From Pseudorhodoplanes sp049324435 (GTDB lineage: Bacteria; Pseudomonadota; Alphaproteobacteria; Rhizobiales; Xanthobacteraceae): 64,000 nucleotides of DNA. This document shows, piece after piece, positions 8,184-17,800 of the stretch (positions are counted from its first letter, which is position 1; the number at the start of each line of letters is the position of its first letter). The position numbers and the translations under genes are program-made. The notes below the pieces were generated by a model. The model searched no databases and was not told where the DNA came from. It worked only from the letters and a program-made list of their open reading frames with translations. The stretch covers positions 1 through 64,000 of the forward strand of contig JBMOOQ010000004.1 in assembly GCA_049324435.1 (NCBI GenBank), in the 5' to 3' direction.

Positions 8184-8615
8184 TCAGTCGCAGGGGCGGT
8201 ACATCGCGGCCAATTCGGAGCCGGACAGGTACACCATTTTGGGTTTGAGGCCGCCGCGTTTCTTCAGCCAGGCGCGGATCTCGCCGGGATAGATGTCCCA
8301 CAATGCCTTGGTACCGGCCTGGCTCAGAACCGGGCGGCCGTCCCGTCCGGGATTCCAGGCGGCATGGAAGCCAAGCTGTGCGCGGCGCGTCACGCAGATG
8401 CGCTCGCGCGGCAGCACGCCAAGCACGATGGTACAGGCAGAGAGGCAGGGACCGTCGATAATGACGTTCTGCCCAGTCTTGCGCAGATTCACATAGGCGT
8501 CGAGATAGGGGCCGATCTGCCCGCCCTTGTCGTTAGAAATGCGGACCGCCGCATCGGCATCGACAGCCATCAGCACTGCGAGCACCATGCCGCATAATGC
8601 CGATCGCAACCGCAT
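8184..8615 (-). CDS. secreted ClpP-fold-like protein (COG3904 type)
   Basis: 143 residues. A signal peptide MRLRSALCGMVLAVLMAVDA ends near ADA-AV. The mature part has ISNDKGGQIGPYLDAYVNLR, then IIDGPCLSACTIVLG, CVTRRAQLGFHAAW and a C-terminal Cys. The GPCxSAC segment sits where ClpP/crotonase-fold proteases have the nucleophile Ser, with a His about 30 residues later. This resembles uncharacterised periplasmic proteins of Rhizobiales; protease activity is inference. The ATG at 8615 is preferred over 8648 because it begins directly at the signal peptide and a GGGGAG precedes it. Confidence 0.65.
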   Translation of the reverse strand: MRLRSALCGMVLAVLMAVDADAAVRISNDKGGQIGPYLDAYVNLRKTGQNVIIDGPCLSACTIVLGVLPRERICVTRRAQLGFHAAWNPGRDGRPVLSQAGTKALWDIYPGEIRAWLKKRGGLKPKMVYLSGSELAAMYRPCD

Positions 8616-8775
8616 CCCCGGACGCTCCCCAAAAACGACCTTGAGCAAAGGCTAGACAAGATCGCGGCGCCTTGCCAAGCGGCGAGCCGCCAAAAGGCCG
8701 CTGTGTGCACAATCTGCAACACGGCGCCGCGAGACGATGCGCTTGCCATCGCGCAAGTCTTTGTCTCGCAAGACG

Positions 8776-9771
8776 TTATCCCCAAAGCGCGGGCTCCGGC
8801 GGATAGACAAGGCTGCCGTCATAGACGAGGCCGTCCGGGCGGTCGCGCGCGAGGAGCAACGGGCCGTCGAGATCGGCGAAGCGCGCGGATTGCGCAACCA
8901 GCATCGCCGGCGCCATCGACAGCGATGTCGCGACCATGCAGCCGGTCATGATCATGAGGCCGAGTTTGTGCGCTTCCGCGGCCATGGCGAGGGCTTCGGT
9001 GAGACCGCCGGTCTTGTCGAGCTTGATGTTGACGGCGTCGTATTTGCCAAGGAGTGCCGGCAACGAGGCGCGAGTATGCGCACTCTCGTCGGCGCAGACC
9101 GGAACCGGGCGCACGATATCTCTTAGAGCGTCGTCGGCATCGGCGGGGAGGGGCTGCTCGACGAGGATGACGCCGGCACGGGCACAGGCGTCGAGATTGT
9201 CCGCGAGGTTAACCGGGGTCCAGCCTTCGTTGGCGTCCACGATCAGGTCGATCGCCGGCACGGCGGCGCGGATCGCCGCGATGCGCTCAGGGTCGCCGTC
9301 GGCGCCGAGTTTGATTTTCAGGAGCGGCCGCGTCGCAGCGTCGCGGGCGGCGTTCGCCATCGCTTGCGGCGTGCCGAGCGAGATCGTGAAGGCTGTGGTC
9401 AGCGGGCGCAGTGGCGGCAGTCCGGCCAGTTCGTAGACGCGCTTCCCCGTCCGCTTGGCGGCGAGATCCCAGAAGGCGCAATCGAGCGCGTTGCGTGCTG
9501 CACCCGGCGGCATCTCGTCTTGCAGTTCCTCCCGCGTCAGGCCGGCCGCTACTTTCGCGGCGACGCCTTCCAGGGCGGCGGCCACGCTTTCCGGACTTTC
9601 TCCATAGCGCGCATAGGGAACGCATTCGCCTCGGCCGCAAACGCCATCCTGTAACAGTTCCGCGAGCACGACCCTGGCTTCGGTTTTCGCGCCGCGACTG
9701 ATGATAAATTGTCCCGCGATGGGCCAGGTCTCGATACGGACAGAGAGGCGCGGGGCCGCGGGGTTAACCAT
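8776..9771 (-). CDS. dipeptide epimerase / N-acetyl-Glu racemase-like (enolase superfamily)
   Basis: 331 residues, muconate-lactonizing subgroup of the enolase superfamily. The KxK motif is in LLKIKLGADGD, the metal ligands are in IVDANEGW, VEQPLP and CADES, and the second catalytic Lys is in NIKLDKTGG. These residues define L-Ala-D/L-Glu (dipeptide) epimerases; the relative DgcA racemises N-acetyl-glutamate. No murein-peptide or D-Glu genes flank it, so substrate assignment is open. The start ATG (9771) overlaps a TTAACCAT motif and lies 5 bp from a CtrA-type box shared with the divergent mla operon. Confidence 0.85.
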   Translation of the reverse strand: MVNPAAPRLSVRIETWPIAGQFIISRGAKTEARVVLAELLQDGVCGRGECVPYARYGESPESVAAALEGVAAKVAAGLTREELQDEMPPGAARNALDCAFWDLAAKRTGKRVYELAGLPPLRPLTTAFTISLGTPQAMANAARDAATRPLLKIKLGADGDPERIAAIRAAVPAIDLIVDANEGWTPVNLADNLDACARAGVILVEQPLPADADDALRDIVRPVPVCADESAHTRASLPALLGKYDAVNIKLDKTGGLTEALAMAAEAHKLGLMIMTGCMVATSLSMAPAMLVAQSARFADLDGPLLLARDRPDGLVYDGSLVYPPEPALWG

Positions 9772-9775
9772 GTGC

Positions 9776-9790
9776 TTAAGGCTTTGTTAA
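9776..9790. promoter_or_regulatory. candidate CtrA box (TTAA-N7-TTAA)
   Basis: TTAAGGCTTTGTTAA, a perfect match to the alphaproteobacterial CtrA consensus, between the divergent epimerase gene (start 9771) and mlaE (start 9933). Only the sequence match is seen; binding is inferred. Confidence 0.5.
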
Positions 9791-9932
9791 CGTCACTCGA
9801 CAGCCGAAGGCGCTCTGTTAAGTATGTGACGGAAATGCGGTTTTTCTCAAGGTGCCAGAGGGGCGGGCGGGGCGGCCGGTTCCGTCCGATGGAACCGAGA
9901 GCCGTCCAGGGGCTTGCGGGGCGGGGAGTAGT

Positions 9933-11072
9933 ATGAGTTCCGAAACGTTGCTCGCCGCAACGGTCAGCGGCGACCGACTTGATCTGTTGGCGGCCGGCGA
10001 CTGGACGGCCGATCGCGCGAACGATCTGGAGCGGCTGGTGATGGCCGCGACGATCCCGCCGCAAAGCCCGATCAAGTTCGTCCGCGTGAACATGGCGGAC
10101 GTCGTCAAGCTCGATACCTATGGCGCGTGGCTGCTGGAGCGGCTGTTGCGCGGCTCGCGCGAGAGCGGGGCCGCGACCGACGTCATCAACCTTCACGACC
10201 AGTTCCGCACGCTGGTGGATACCGTTCACCAGACCACCGAACTGCCCGATCCGGAGCGGTTGCGCCGCAAGGGCGTGACGGACTGGCTCGCTGCGGTCGG
10301 CGAGAACATCGCCGAGGTCGGACAATCGGCGGTGCTGTTCGCACAGATGCTCGGTGCGGTGACCTTCGCCTTCCTGCGCGTGTTCTGGCGGCCGCGCACA
10401 TTCCGCTTCACCTCGCTCGTGAACCAGATCGATCTGGTCGGCTGGCGCGCTGTCCCGATCATCCTGCTCATTACCTTCCTGATCGGGGCCATTCTCGCCC
10501 AGCAGGGCATCTTCCATTTCCGCCGGTTCGGTGCCGACGTGTTTGTCGTCGACATGGTCGGCATTCTGGTGCTGCGCGAAATCGGCGTTTTGATCGTGTG
10601 CGTGATGGTGGCCGGCCGTTCGGGGTCGGCCTATACCGCCGAAATCGGCTCGATGAAGATGCGCGAGGAGATCGATGCGCTGCAGACCATGGGCTTCGAT
10701 CCGATCAGCGTCCTGGTGCTGCCCAGGATCCTCGCGCTTGTGATCGCGGTGCCGATGCTGACGTTTCTCGGCGAGATGTCGGCTCTCTACGGTGCGGGCC
10801 TCGTCGCCTCGCTCTATGGCGGCATCCAGCCGGAAGTGTTCCTGCAGCGGCTGCGCGAGGTGATCTCGCTCGATCACTTCATGGTCGGCATGATCAAGGC
10901 GCCGTTCATGGCCATGACGATCGGCATCGTCGCCTGTGTGCGCGGGCTCGAAACCAAGGGCTCGGCCGAGTCGCTCGGTGCGCAGACCACGGCGGCCGTG
11001 GTTCAATCGATCTTCCTCGTGATCGTGCTGGACGGCGTGTTCGCCGTATTCTTTGCGGCGATCGACAAATAG
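9933..11072 (+). CDS. mlaE: MlaE-type ABC lipid permease with N-terminal STAS domain
   Basis: 379 residues. The first about 100 are a soluble STAS-like domain that in enterobacteria is the separate protein MlaB. The rest is the MlaE permease (about five hydrophobic segments), with VMVAGRSGSAYTAEIGSMK and EEIDALQTMGFDP, the family signature facing the ATPase. It acts in retrograde or anterograde phospholipid transport across the envelope with MlaF and the MCE protein MlaD. GGGGAG lies a few bases before ATG 9933; the longer upstream frame is Gly/Arg-rich and unlikely. It is 9 bp upstream of mlaF. No mlaC is in the operon. Confidence 0.9.
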   Translation: MSSETLLAATVSGDRLDLLAAGDWTADRANDLERLVMAATIPPQSPIKFVRVNMADVVKLDTYGAWLLERLLRGSRESGAATDVINLHDQFRTLVDTVHQTTELPDPERLRRKGVTDWLAAVGENIAEVGQSAVLFAQMLGAVTFAFLRVFWRPRTFRFTSLVNQIDLVGWRAVPIILLITFLIGAILAQQGIFHFRRFGADVFVVDMVGILVLREIGVLIVCVMVAGRSGSAYTAEIGSMKMREEIDALQTMGFDPISVLVLPRILALVIAVPMLTFLGEMSALYGAGLVASLYGGIQPEVFLQRLREVISLDHFMVGMIKAPFMAMTIGIVACVRGLETKGSAESLGAQTTAAVVQSIFLVIVLDGVFAVFFAAIDK

Positions 11073-11081
11073 GCGGGCACC

Positions 11082-11915
11082 ATGTCGATCACGGATTCTG
11101 GCTTCGATTTCCTGTCGCTGTTCGATGACGGCCCACAGCCGCAACTCGACATTTCGCAGGACATTGCGCTGCGGGTGCGCAATTTGCACGTCAAGTTCCG
11201 CCGCCAGCATGTGCTGAAGGGCGTGAATTTCGACGTCAAGCGCGGCGAGGTGCTGGGCTTTGTCGGCGCTTCGGGCGCGGGCAAGTCGGTGCTGCTGCGG
11301 ACCATGATCGGCCTCATCCAGCCGACCTCCGGCACCATCGAAGTGTTCGGTCAGGAATTTTCCAAGGCGAAGGAATTGCGTGAGCAACTGATCGAGCGGC
11401 ACTGGGGCATTCTGTTCCAGCACGGCGCGTTGTTCTCGGCGCTGACGGTGCGTCAGAACGTGCAGTTCCCGATGCGGGAATATCTCGATCTGTCGCCGCG
11501 TCTCCTCGACGAGGTCGCGGCCGCGAAGCTGAAGATGGTCGGGCTGCCGCCGGAGGCACTCAACAAGATGCCCTCGGAACTGTCGGGCGGCATGATCAAG
11601 CGCGTCGCGCTGGCGCGCGCGCTGGCGCTCGATCCGGCGATTGTGTTCCTGGACGAGCCCACATCCGGCCTCGATCCGATCAGCGCCGGCGAGTTCGACA
11701 ATCTGATCAGGACCTTGCAGCGCACTTTGGGGCTTACCGTTTTCATGGTAACCCATGACCTGGACTCCCTGCATTCCGTCTGCGACCGGATCGCGGTTCT
11801 GGCAGACGGCAAGGTGATTGCGGCCGGTCCGATGTCGACCATGCTGGCCTCGGACCATCCGTGGCTGAAGGCTTATTTCCGCGGCAAGCGCGGCCGTGTC
11901 GGCTCAACGATGTGA
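11082..11915 (+). CDS. mlaF: MlaF-type ABC transporter ATP-binding protein
   Basis: 277 residues: Walker A GASGAGKS, Q-loop LFQHGALFS, signature LSGGMIKRVALAR, Walker B IVFLDEPTSGLDP and the switch His in VTHDLDS. The GALFSALTVRQNV stretch after the Q-loop is typical of MlaF. There is an N-terminal extension of about 30 residues before the first beta strand. It energises lipid transport with MlaE and MlaD. It is followed 9 bp later by mlaD. Confidence 0.92.
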   Translation: MSITDSGFDFLSLFDDGPQPQLDISQDIALRVRNLHVKFRRQHVLKGVNFDVKRGEVLGFVGASGAGKSVLLRTMIGLIQPTSGTIEVFGQEFSKAKELREQLIERHWGILFQHGALFSALTVRQNVQFPMREYLDLSPRLLDEVAAAKLKMVGLPPEALNKMPSELSGGMIKRVALARALALDPAIVFLDEPTSGLDPISAGEFDNLIRTLQRTLGLTVFMVTHDLDSLHSVCDRIAVLADGKVIAAGPMSTMLASDHPWLKAYFRGKRGRVGSTM

Positions 11916-11924
11916 GGTTGGCGT

Positions 11925-12801
11925 ATGGAAACCCGGGCAAATTACATCCTGATCGGATTGTTCACGCTAGCCACGATCCTGGGTGCGTTCGGCTTCGTAT
12001 ACTGGTTCCATCATGTCGGCGGCACCGGCGAGCGCATGACCTATCGCGTCATGTTCCAGGGACCGATCGGCGGATTGCGCTCCGGTGCATCCGTGACCTT
12101 CAACGGCATTCGTGTCGGCGAGGTGACCGAGCTCTCGCTCGATCCGAAGGACCCGAAGAATTCGATTGCCACGATTTCGGTCGAAGCGTCGACGCCGGTG
12201 CGGGCCGACACCGAAGTCAGCCTCGATTCACAGGGGCTCACCGGCATTGCCGTGCTCGCCTTGCGCGGCGGTTCGTCGAGCGCGGGGCCTGTCACCGCGA
12301 CAATGGACGACACGCCGCTGCTCGTCGCAGGGTCGAGCGCCTCACAGGACATGATGGCGGCGGCGGGCGGCGTGGCGGGCGGGGGCGCCCGCCGCCCCGC
12401 GACGGATCGATGCGGTCCTGGTCGAAAACCAGCAGACGCTGAAGAATTCGCTGAAAAACATCGAGACCTTCACCGAAATGCTGGCGAAAAATTCGGACTC
12501 GCTATCGAAGTCGGTCAAGAATATTGAATCGTTCACCGATGCGCTCGCCAAGAATTCCGAAAAGGTCGATCGCATCCTTGCGAGCGTCGACAATCTCACG
12601 GCGGAGAAGGGCGACGTGCCGGAAGCCGTGCGCGCCTTCAAGACGCTTGCCGAGAATCTCGACAAGCGGCTTGAAGGACTGATCATCGACGGACGCCGCA
12701 CGCTCAACACGGTCGATCGTGCCGTGCGGAATTTCGACGAGAACCCGTCGCGCATCATCTTCGGCGGCGGGCGGCCGGCGACGCAGCCGCGGCGCCAATA
12801 A
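11925..12801 (+). pseudogene. mlaD: MlaD-type MCE protein, frameshifted
   Basis: The first frame (11925 to about 12380) encodes an N-terminal membrane anchor (ILIGLFTLATILGAFGFVYW) and the MCE domain with FQGPIGGLRSGASVTFNG and GLTGIAVLAL. It then degenerates and stops at 12527. The coiled-coil C-terminal half continues in the next frame (IDAVLVENQQTLKNSLKNI to the stop at 12801). The switch lies within 12361-12400, forty bases with one T and no A, including a GGGCGCCC palindrome. One extra base (or two missing) would explain it. Full length would be about 290 residues, normal for the family. It could be a real inactivation, a programmed slip, or a sequencing error in a G/C hairpin; the last is quite likely because the downstream half is not decayed. 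Confidence 0.75.
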
Positions 12802-12835
12802 GCGGCGACGCGTCCTGTATTCCGATCGGGAAAAG

Positions 12836-12867
12836 AGCCGGCGCGATCCCACCGCGCCGGCTTTTTT
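12836..12867 (+). terminator. Rho-independent terminator of the mla operon
   Basis: Ten-bp arms AGCCGGCGCG/CGCGCCGGCT (12836-12845, 12853-12862) followed by a run of six T, 35 bp after the mlaD stop. Confidence 0.85.
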
Positions 12868-12932
12868 CGTTTCGGCATGTACGCTTGACGGCTGAGACGC
12901 CCGTCCACTACGATTCGCTCAACCGATAAATA

Positions 12933-12948
12933 ATTCGCAATAGCGAAT
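12933..12948. promoter_or_regulatory. dyad ATTCGC-N4-GCGAAT, candidate operator
   Basis: Perfect dyad ATTCGCAATAGCGAAT in an AT-rich stretch about 40 bp before the Bug receptor start. The spacing suits a repressor or activator site for that gene. No cognate regulator gene is adjacent; the regulator family is unknown. Confidence 0.4.
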
Positions 12949-12988
12949 AATTGGCTGCGCGCGGCGGCCATCTTCGGGAGGAGAGCTA

Positions 12989-13957
12989 ATGATATCTGCT
13001 GCATCGCGCGCGGTGTTGTCCGCGCTTGCGCTATTCGCCGCAACCTTTGGCGCCGCGGCGCAGGATTTCCCGTCGCGCGCAATCACCATCGTGTTGCCGT
13101 ATCCGCCCGGTGCCTCGACCGAGCAGGTGGCGCGCATGGTACAGCCGGTGATGCAGGAGCGGTTGAAGCAGCCGGTCATCATCGAGAACAAGCCGGGCGG
13201 CAACGGCAGCATCGGCACGCTTGCCGTCGCGCGTGCCGCGCCTGACGGCTACACGATCCTGCTCACCACCAACGCGCTGATGACGATCGTGCCGCATGTC
13301 CAGACCATGCCGTTCGATCCCCTGAAGGATTTCGTGCCGCTGACGACCGCGATCCGCGGCATCCTCGGCATCGCCGTCAATCCGAATGTGCCGGCAAAGA
13401 ACGTGGCCGAGTTCATCGCCTATGCCAAAGCCAATCCGAAGAAAGTGCATTACGGCACCGCCGGCATCGGCAGCCCCCAGCACATGGCCGGTCTGCTTCT
13501 CAACCGCGAGGCCAATATCGATCTCGTCCATGTTCCGTACAAGGGCGGAGCGCCGGCCGCGAACGACGCCATGGGCGGGCACATTCAGGCGGTGATCGCG
13601 ACGATTTCGTCGGTGCTCGGGCAGCACAAGAGCGGGCTCTTGCGGATCATCGGGATTGGGGAGAAGGAACGGTTCGCTGGTCAGCCGGACATCCAGGCGA
13701 TCGCCGAAACGGTGCCCGGCTTCGAAGCGACGTCCTGGCTCGCGTTCTATGCGCCGGCGGGGACTCCGAAAACCGCGGTCGATGTGCTCAATCGCGAACT
13801 GGTCTATGCGCTGAACACCCCCGAGGTGAAGCAGAAGCTGTTCGATCTCGGATTGCCGGTGGTCGCCGACAAGCCCGAAGAGCTCGACAAGCGCACCCGC
13901 GACGACCTCAAATTGTGGGGCGAAATCGCACGCGCGATGAACGTGCGCGTGGAGTAG
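12989..13957 (+). CDS. Bug-type tripartite tricarboxylate transporter substrate-binding protein
   Basis: 322 residues. A signal peptide (MISAASRAVLSALALFAATF ending AAA-Q) precedes the TctC/Bug fold: ITIVLPYPPGASTEQVARM, VIIENKPGGNGSIGT, VHYGTAGIGSPQHM, VPYKGGAPAANDAMGG and the C-terminal AFYAPAGTPK. These are the ligand-loop motifs of periplasmic receptors for organic acids. The membrane partners TctA and TctB are not adjacent, so it is an orphan receptor as is common in the family. GGAGGAG precedes the ATG. A dyad operator candidate lies upstream. Confidence 0.92.
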   Translation: MISAASRAVLSALALFAATFGAAAQDFPSRAITIVLPYPPGASTEQVARMVQPVMQERLKQPVIIENKPGGNGSIGTLAVARAAPDGYTILLTTNALMTIVPHVQTMPFDPLKDFVPLTTAIRGILGIAVNPNVPAKNVAEFIAYAKANPKKVHYGTAGIGSPQHMAGLLLNREANIDLVHVPYKGGAPAANDAMGGHIQAVIATISSVLGQHKSGLLRIIGIGEKERFAGQPDIQAIAETVPGFEATSWLAFYAPAGTPKTAVDVLNRELVYALNTPEVKQKLFDLGLPVVADKPEELDKRTRDDLKLWGEIARAMNVRVE

Positions 13958-13995
13958 GGCAGAGCGCCGCTCGGGACATTTGCTCAGCGAGCGTG

Positions 13996-14607
13996 TCACA
14001 TGCAGTGGCTGTGCACGATGACGCTCAGCCCATCCAGTCCGAACTCGCTTGCGAGCGATTTGCCGGATTGCCGGAGCCAGGCGTCCTGGGCGCGATAGGC
14101 GAGCCTTTCGCGCTCGGCCGCACACCTGTATCTGAGGCCGGCCACGTTCTGCAGGTGGTGCACCACTTCGTGCACCAGCACCGACATGTCCGCATCGCTT
14201 TCGCCGTTCCAGTGCTCGGGCAGGTGAATGGTTCGCCTGAGGTCGCTGTAGAGCGCGCTAGCATTGCCTCGCACAAACCGGTGCCTTGCATCCGGCGTGC
14301 TTTGCGTGGCGGCACGATTTACGAAACCGCCATTGCGCATGCGCTCCAGGTCGGCAGGTGCCTCGAACACGATGGCCGGCCGCTCGTCCGCTTGCGGCAA
14401 ACCGAACCGTTCGGCGAGCCATGCCATGATCTCGTCGAGTTGTTGCGCCGCGACGCGCCCGTCAGCAGGTTCGGGCGCGTTGCACCGGTTCATGATGGCT
14501 GGTGCAACGGGGCCAGCAGGACCTCCGTTGAGGACGCAGGCCGCCTCAGCCTCCGGCATCGCGATGATCATGGGCACCATCAGCAGAGCGCGGAGATACG
14601 CAAACAT
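13996..14607 (-). CDS. secreted HExxH-motif protein (putative zinc peptidase)
   Basis: 203 residues. The signal peptide MFAYLRALLMVPMIIAMPEA ends near AEA-AC. The mature region contains VHEVVHHLQ, an HExxH zinc-protease motif, followed by a Cys-containing helix (RYRCAAERERLAYRAQDAWL) that could supply the downstream Glu ligand. Overall fold and substrate are unknown. The ATG at 14607 has GGAGG about 5 nt upstream, better than an earlier in-frame ATG at 14637. It is convergent with the Bug receptor gene. Confidence 0.65.
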   Translation of the reverse strand: MFAYLRALLMVPMIIAMPEAEAACVLNGGPAGPVAPAIMNRCNAPEPADGRVAAQQLDEIMAWLAERFGLPQADERPAIVFEAPADLERMRNGGFVNRAATQSTPDARHRFVRGNASALYSDLRRTIHLPEHWNGESDADMSVLVHEVVHHLQNVAGLRYRCAAERERLAYRAQDAWLRQSGKSLASEFGLDGLSVIVHSHCM

Positions 14608-14751
14608 GAACGCCTCCTGGACTTCGGAAGGCAGCATGCGGCGGTGCAGGCGCGGGCTAATGTGAGCCAGCTCTCATTTGCATCGAATTTTATCGGTCCG
14701 GACCACATTGCCGGCTTGGCGAGGTCCGGCATCCAAATGCGCTGCGGAACG

Positions 14752-14780
14752 AAAAAAGGGCGCGCCCGAAGACGCGCCCT
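14752..14780 (-). terminator. Rho-independent terminator after the GPR gene
   Basis: On the minus strand: arms AGGGCGCG/CGCGCCCT (14780-14773, 14764-14757) followed by a T run (14757-14752), 28 bp after the stop of the giant coiled-coil gene. Confidence 0.8.
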
Positions 14781-14807
14781 CGCTCAGTCGTCTCTCTGGG
14801 GGCAAAC

Positions 14808-17800
14808 TCAGTCGAACCGGCCGGCCGCGTGTGCGAGCATGGTGTAGACCTTGCCGGTCTCCGAAATCAGGTAAGTCCGGACCATGGCTTGACCGCCGCG
14901 CTCGTCGCGCGACACGTCTTCCAGCAGCCGTTCGAACTCTGCGATGTAGCGGTCGACCGTCGCACGGAAATTGCGGTCCCCGCGGTAGCGGTTGCGGATG
15001 TCATCGAAGGCACGCTGGCCGTTCATCGTGTAGAGCTGTCGCGTAAAGGCGTTGCGCTCGCCGCGATTGTAGCGGTCCCACATGTCGACCGCCGCATCGT
15101 GTTCGACCAGCCGGGCGATGTCCGCAGACAATGCATCGAGCGAGTCGAGCGGACGTTGCGACGGAGCGGGCGGCATCTGCCGGCCCGGCGCCGGCGCGGC
15201 GGGCGTTCCTTGCCGCTCATCGGCCGCCTGCAGAAGGTCGGAGAGCCAGCCGCCCTGATTGCGTCCGCCCTGCGGCGCCGGCTGTTGCGGATAGCCTTGC
15301 GGCGGCGGGGGAGGCGCGGCCGGACGGGGCGCGGGACCCTGCGGATGTTCCGGATGCCGGGCCTGCGGGCGCGCCTCGGTACGGCCGCCGCCGACCACCG
15401 CAAGCACCGGTTCGGCGGCGCGGCGCGGCTCGCTCGCCTCGATGCTGCGGCCGTGGCGGCTGACGATCCGGTTGAGCTCGGCCAGCGCCTCGATCTGATC
15501 GACGATCACGCGGCGCATCTGCGCTGCGGTCTCGGCGGTTTCCTGCGGCAATTCCAGGATGCCGCGCCGCAACTCGGCACGAGTCTGTTCGAGCTGCAAT
15601 TGCATCTGCGCAGCCATATCGCGCATGCCCGCCAGTGTTTCGGCAAAACGCTCCGATGACTGACGGAACATGGCGTCGGTCTCGCCGATCGACTGTTCGT
15701 AGATGGTGCGCATCAGATCGCTGGTGCGCCGGCCTTCCTGCTCGGTCGCTTCGCGCACGAGCTCGAACTGTTCCGCGATCGTGCGGGTGCCGGCCGTCGA
15801 GCTCTCGGCGATCATGCGGCCGATTTCGCGCGCACGATCCTCCGCGCCGTTCAGCGACTGATCGAGCAGTGCGGTAAATCGCTGCAGCCGCTGTTCGAGA
15901 TCCTCCGACTTGACGTCGAGCGTCGCGACCAGAGTCTCCAGCGCCGCGCGCCGTTCTCCAACCGTCTCCTCCGTACGGCGGTTGCTCTTTTCGACCACCT
16001 CGACCGCCTGCACCAGCGTGCGGCCGTGATGCGAAAACTGGGCAGAGATCTCGGAAAGCGTTTGCAGCACCTCCGCGGTGTCGGTGCGGAACGACTCGAC
16101 ATGCGCATTGAGCTGCTCGCCGACAACACCGCTGCGTGCGGTAACGTCGTTCATCGCATTGGCGAATTCCGCGATCCGGCTCGTCAGCGAACCCTCGATT
16201 GCCGCCATATTCTCGTGCGCCGCGGTGAGGACCTCGTGCAGCAGCACATTGGCCTCGCGCATCCGCTCGAACAGCGTGGTGGACTCGCCGCGCAGCCGGG
16301 CATGGGTTTCCATGACCTGGTTGACGGATTCGGTCGCAATACGCTGCGATTGCTCAATCGCCTCGCGTGTCGTGGAGACTGCTTGTGCCACCGTTTCGGT
16401 CGCAACCCGTTGCGACTGTTCGATCGCTTCGCGCGTCGTGCTGATCGCCTGTGCGACGGATTCGGAGGTCACGCGCTGCGACTGTTCGATCGCCTCGCGC
16501 GTGGTGTGATGCAGGTTTTGCATCGTCTGGTTGACGCGCGCGGTTGCGGTCTCGCCGGCTTCGTTGATCACGCGGGCCAGCTCGTTTGAATTATCGAGCA
16601 TGGTGCGGGTGAAGTCGAAGCCCTTGCTCTCGATGGCGCTCACCGCCGACTGCGTCGCGCGCTGCACCTCGTTGGTGAACTCGCTGCTCTTTGCCGACAG
16701 CGCCGCCAGCAGAGTAGACGAGTTCGCATCGAGGACACGGGTCATTTCGGCGGCTCGTGCCGAGACGGCGGCAGCGATCTCGTCCGCCTTGCCGACGAAA
16801 CCGCGCGATACCTCGGCGCTCACGCTGAGCAGGGTGCGCTCGACCTCGCTCGCATTCTGCTTCAGTGCCGAGCCGATGCCGGCCGAGACCACCGACAGCA
16901 CGCGCTCGGCTTCGGATGCGGCGTTGCGCATCGCTTCGGTCGAACTGTGGGCCAGATGCGACAGCGACCGTTCCGCCTCGCCGGTATTCTGGCTGACCGA
17001 TTGCGCCAGCTGTTCCAGCCGGGCATTGAGCGATTCCGCGGCCGCCTTGGTGCGCGACTCGACCTGGCTCGTCACCACCTCGGAGCGGCTCGTCAGCATG
17101 TCTGTGGCCGCATGGGTGCGGGCCTCGATCTGCTGGGCAATCTTGTCGCTGCGCTCGAGCAGGGCCTCGGCTGCGGCGCGCGCGCGGGCTTCGACCTGCG
17201 AGGCGACGTGTTCGGCACGCTCCGCCAGAATGTCCGTGGCGGTCCGTGTCCGGCCTTCGATCTGGATTGCGGCATGCTCGGCCCGTTCGGCGAGCACATC
17301 GGCGACCGACCGCGTGCGGCCTTCGACCTGGGACGCGGCTTGTTCGGTGCGCTCGGTCAGCACCTCAACGAAGCTGCGGGCGCGGCCTTCGATCTGCGAT
17401 GCCGCATGTTCGACGCGCTCGGCCATGACGACCCCAACCGTCTGTGCACGGCTCTCAAGCTGGGTGGCGGCAGTTTCGGCGCGTTCGGCGACGGCGTCGG
17501 CTGCGGCGCGGCTGCGGCTTTCGAGCTGCGCAGCGATCTGCTCGGTGCGCTCGCTGACAAGCTCGGCAGCCGAGCGGGTGCGAACCTCGACCTCGACGGC
17601 GGCCTTGTCGGCCCGGTCGGCGAGGAATTCAGCGGCCAGACGGGTCCGGGTTTCGACGGACTGCACCGCGTTTTCGGAGCGTTCGGCGATCGCCTGAATG
17701 ACACCGGTGCCTTTGCTCTCGATGAGTTCGGCCGCCTTTGTCACGCTCGCGACAATCGCTTCGGAGGTGCTGCGTCCGCGCTCTTCCAATGTCTGGGTGA

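Noticed and set aside
9764..9771. TTAACCAT overlapping the epimerase start codon as another CtrA half site
   Set aside because: The octamer is the complement of the first codons (ATG GTT AA), so coding constraint explains it; only the neighbouring full box is reported.
9549..11858. Long minus-strand open frame (769 codons) opposite mlaE/mlaF
   Set aside because: His/Arg/Asp-rich shadow of GC-rich coding sequence; the plus strand encodes unmistakable MlaE and MlaF domains.
17040..17660. Regular 66-bp repeats as a CRISPR array
   Set aside because: They are in frame, encode 22-residue coiled-coil units, and lack conserved repeats with unique spacers.
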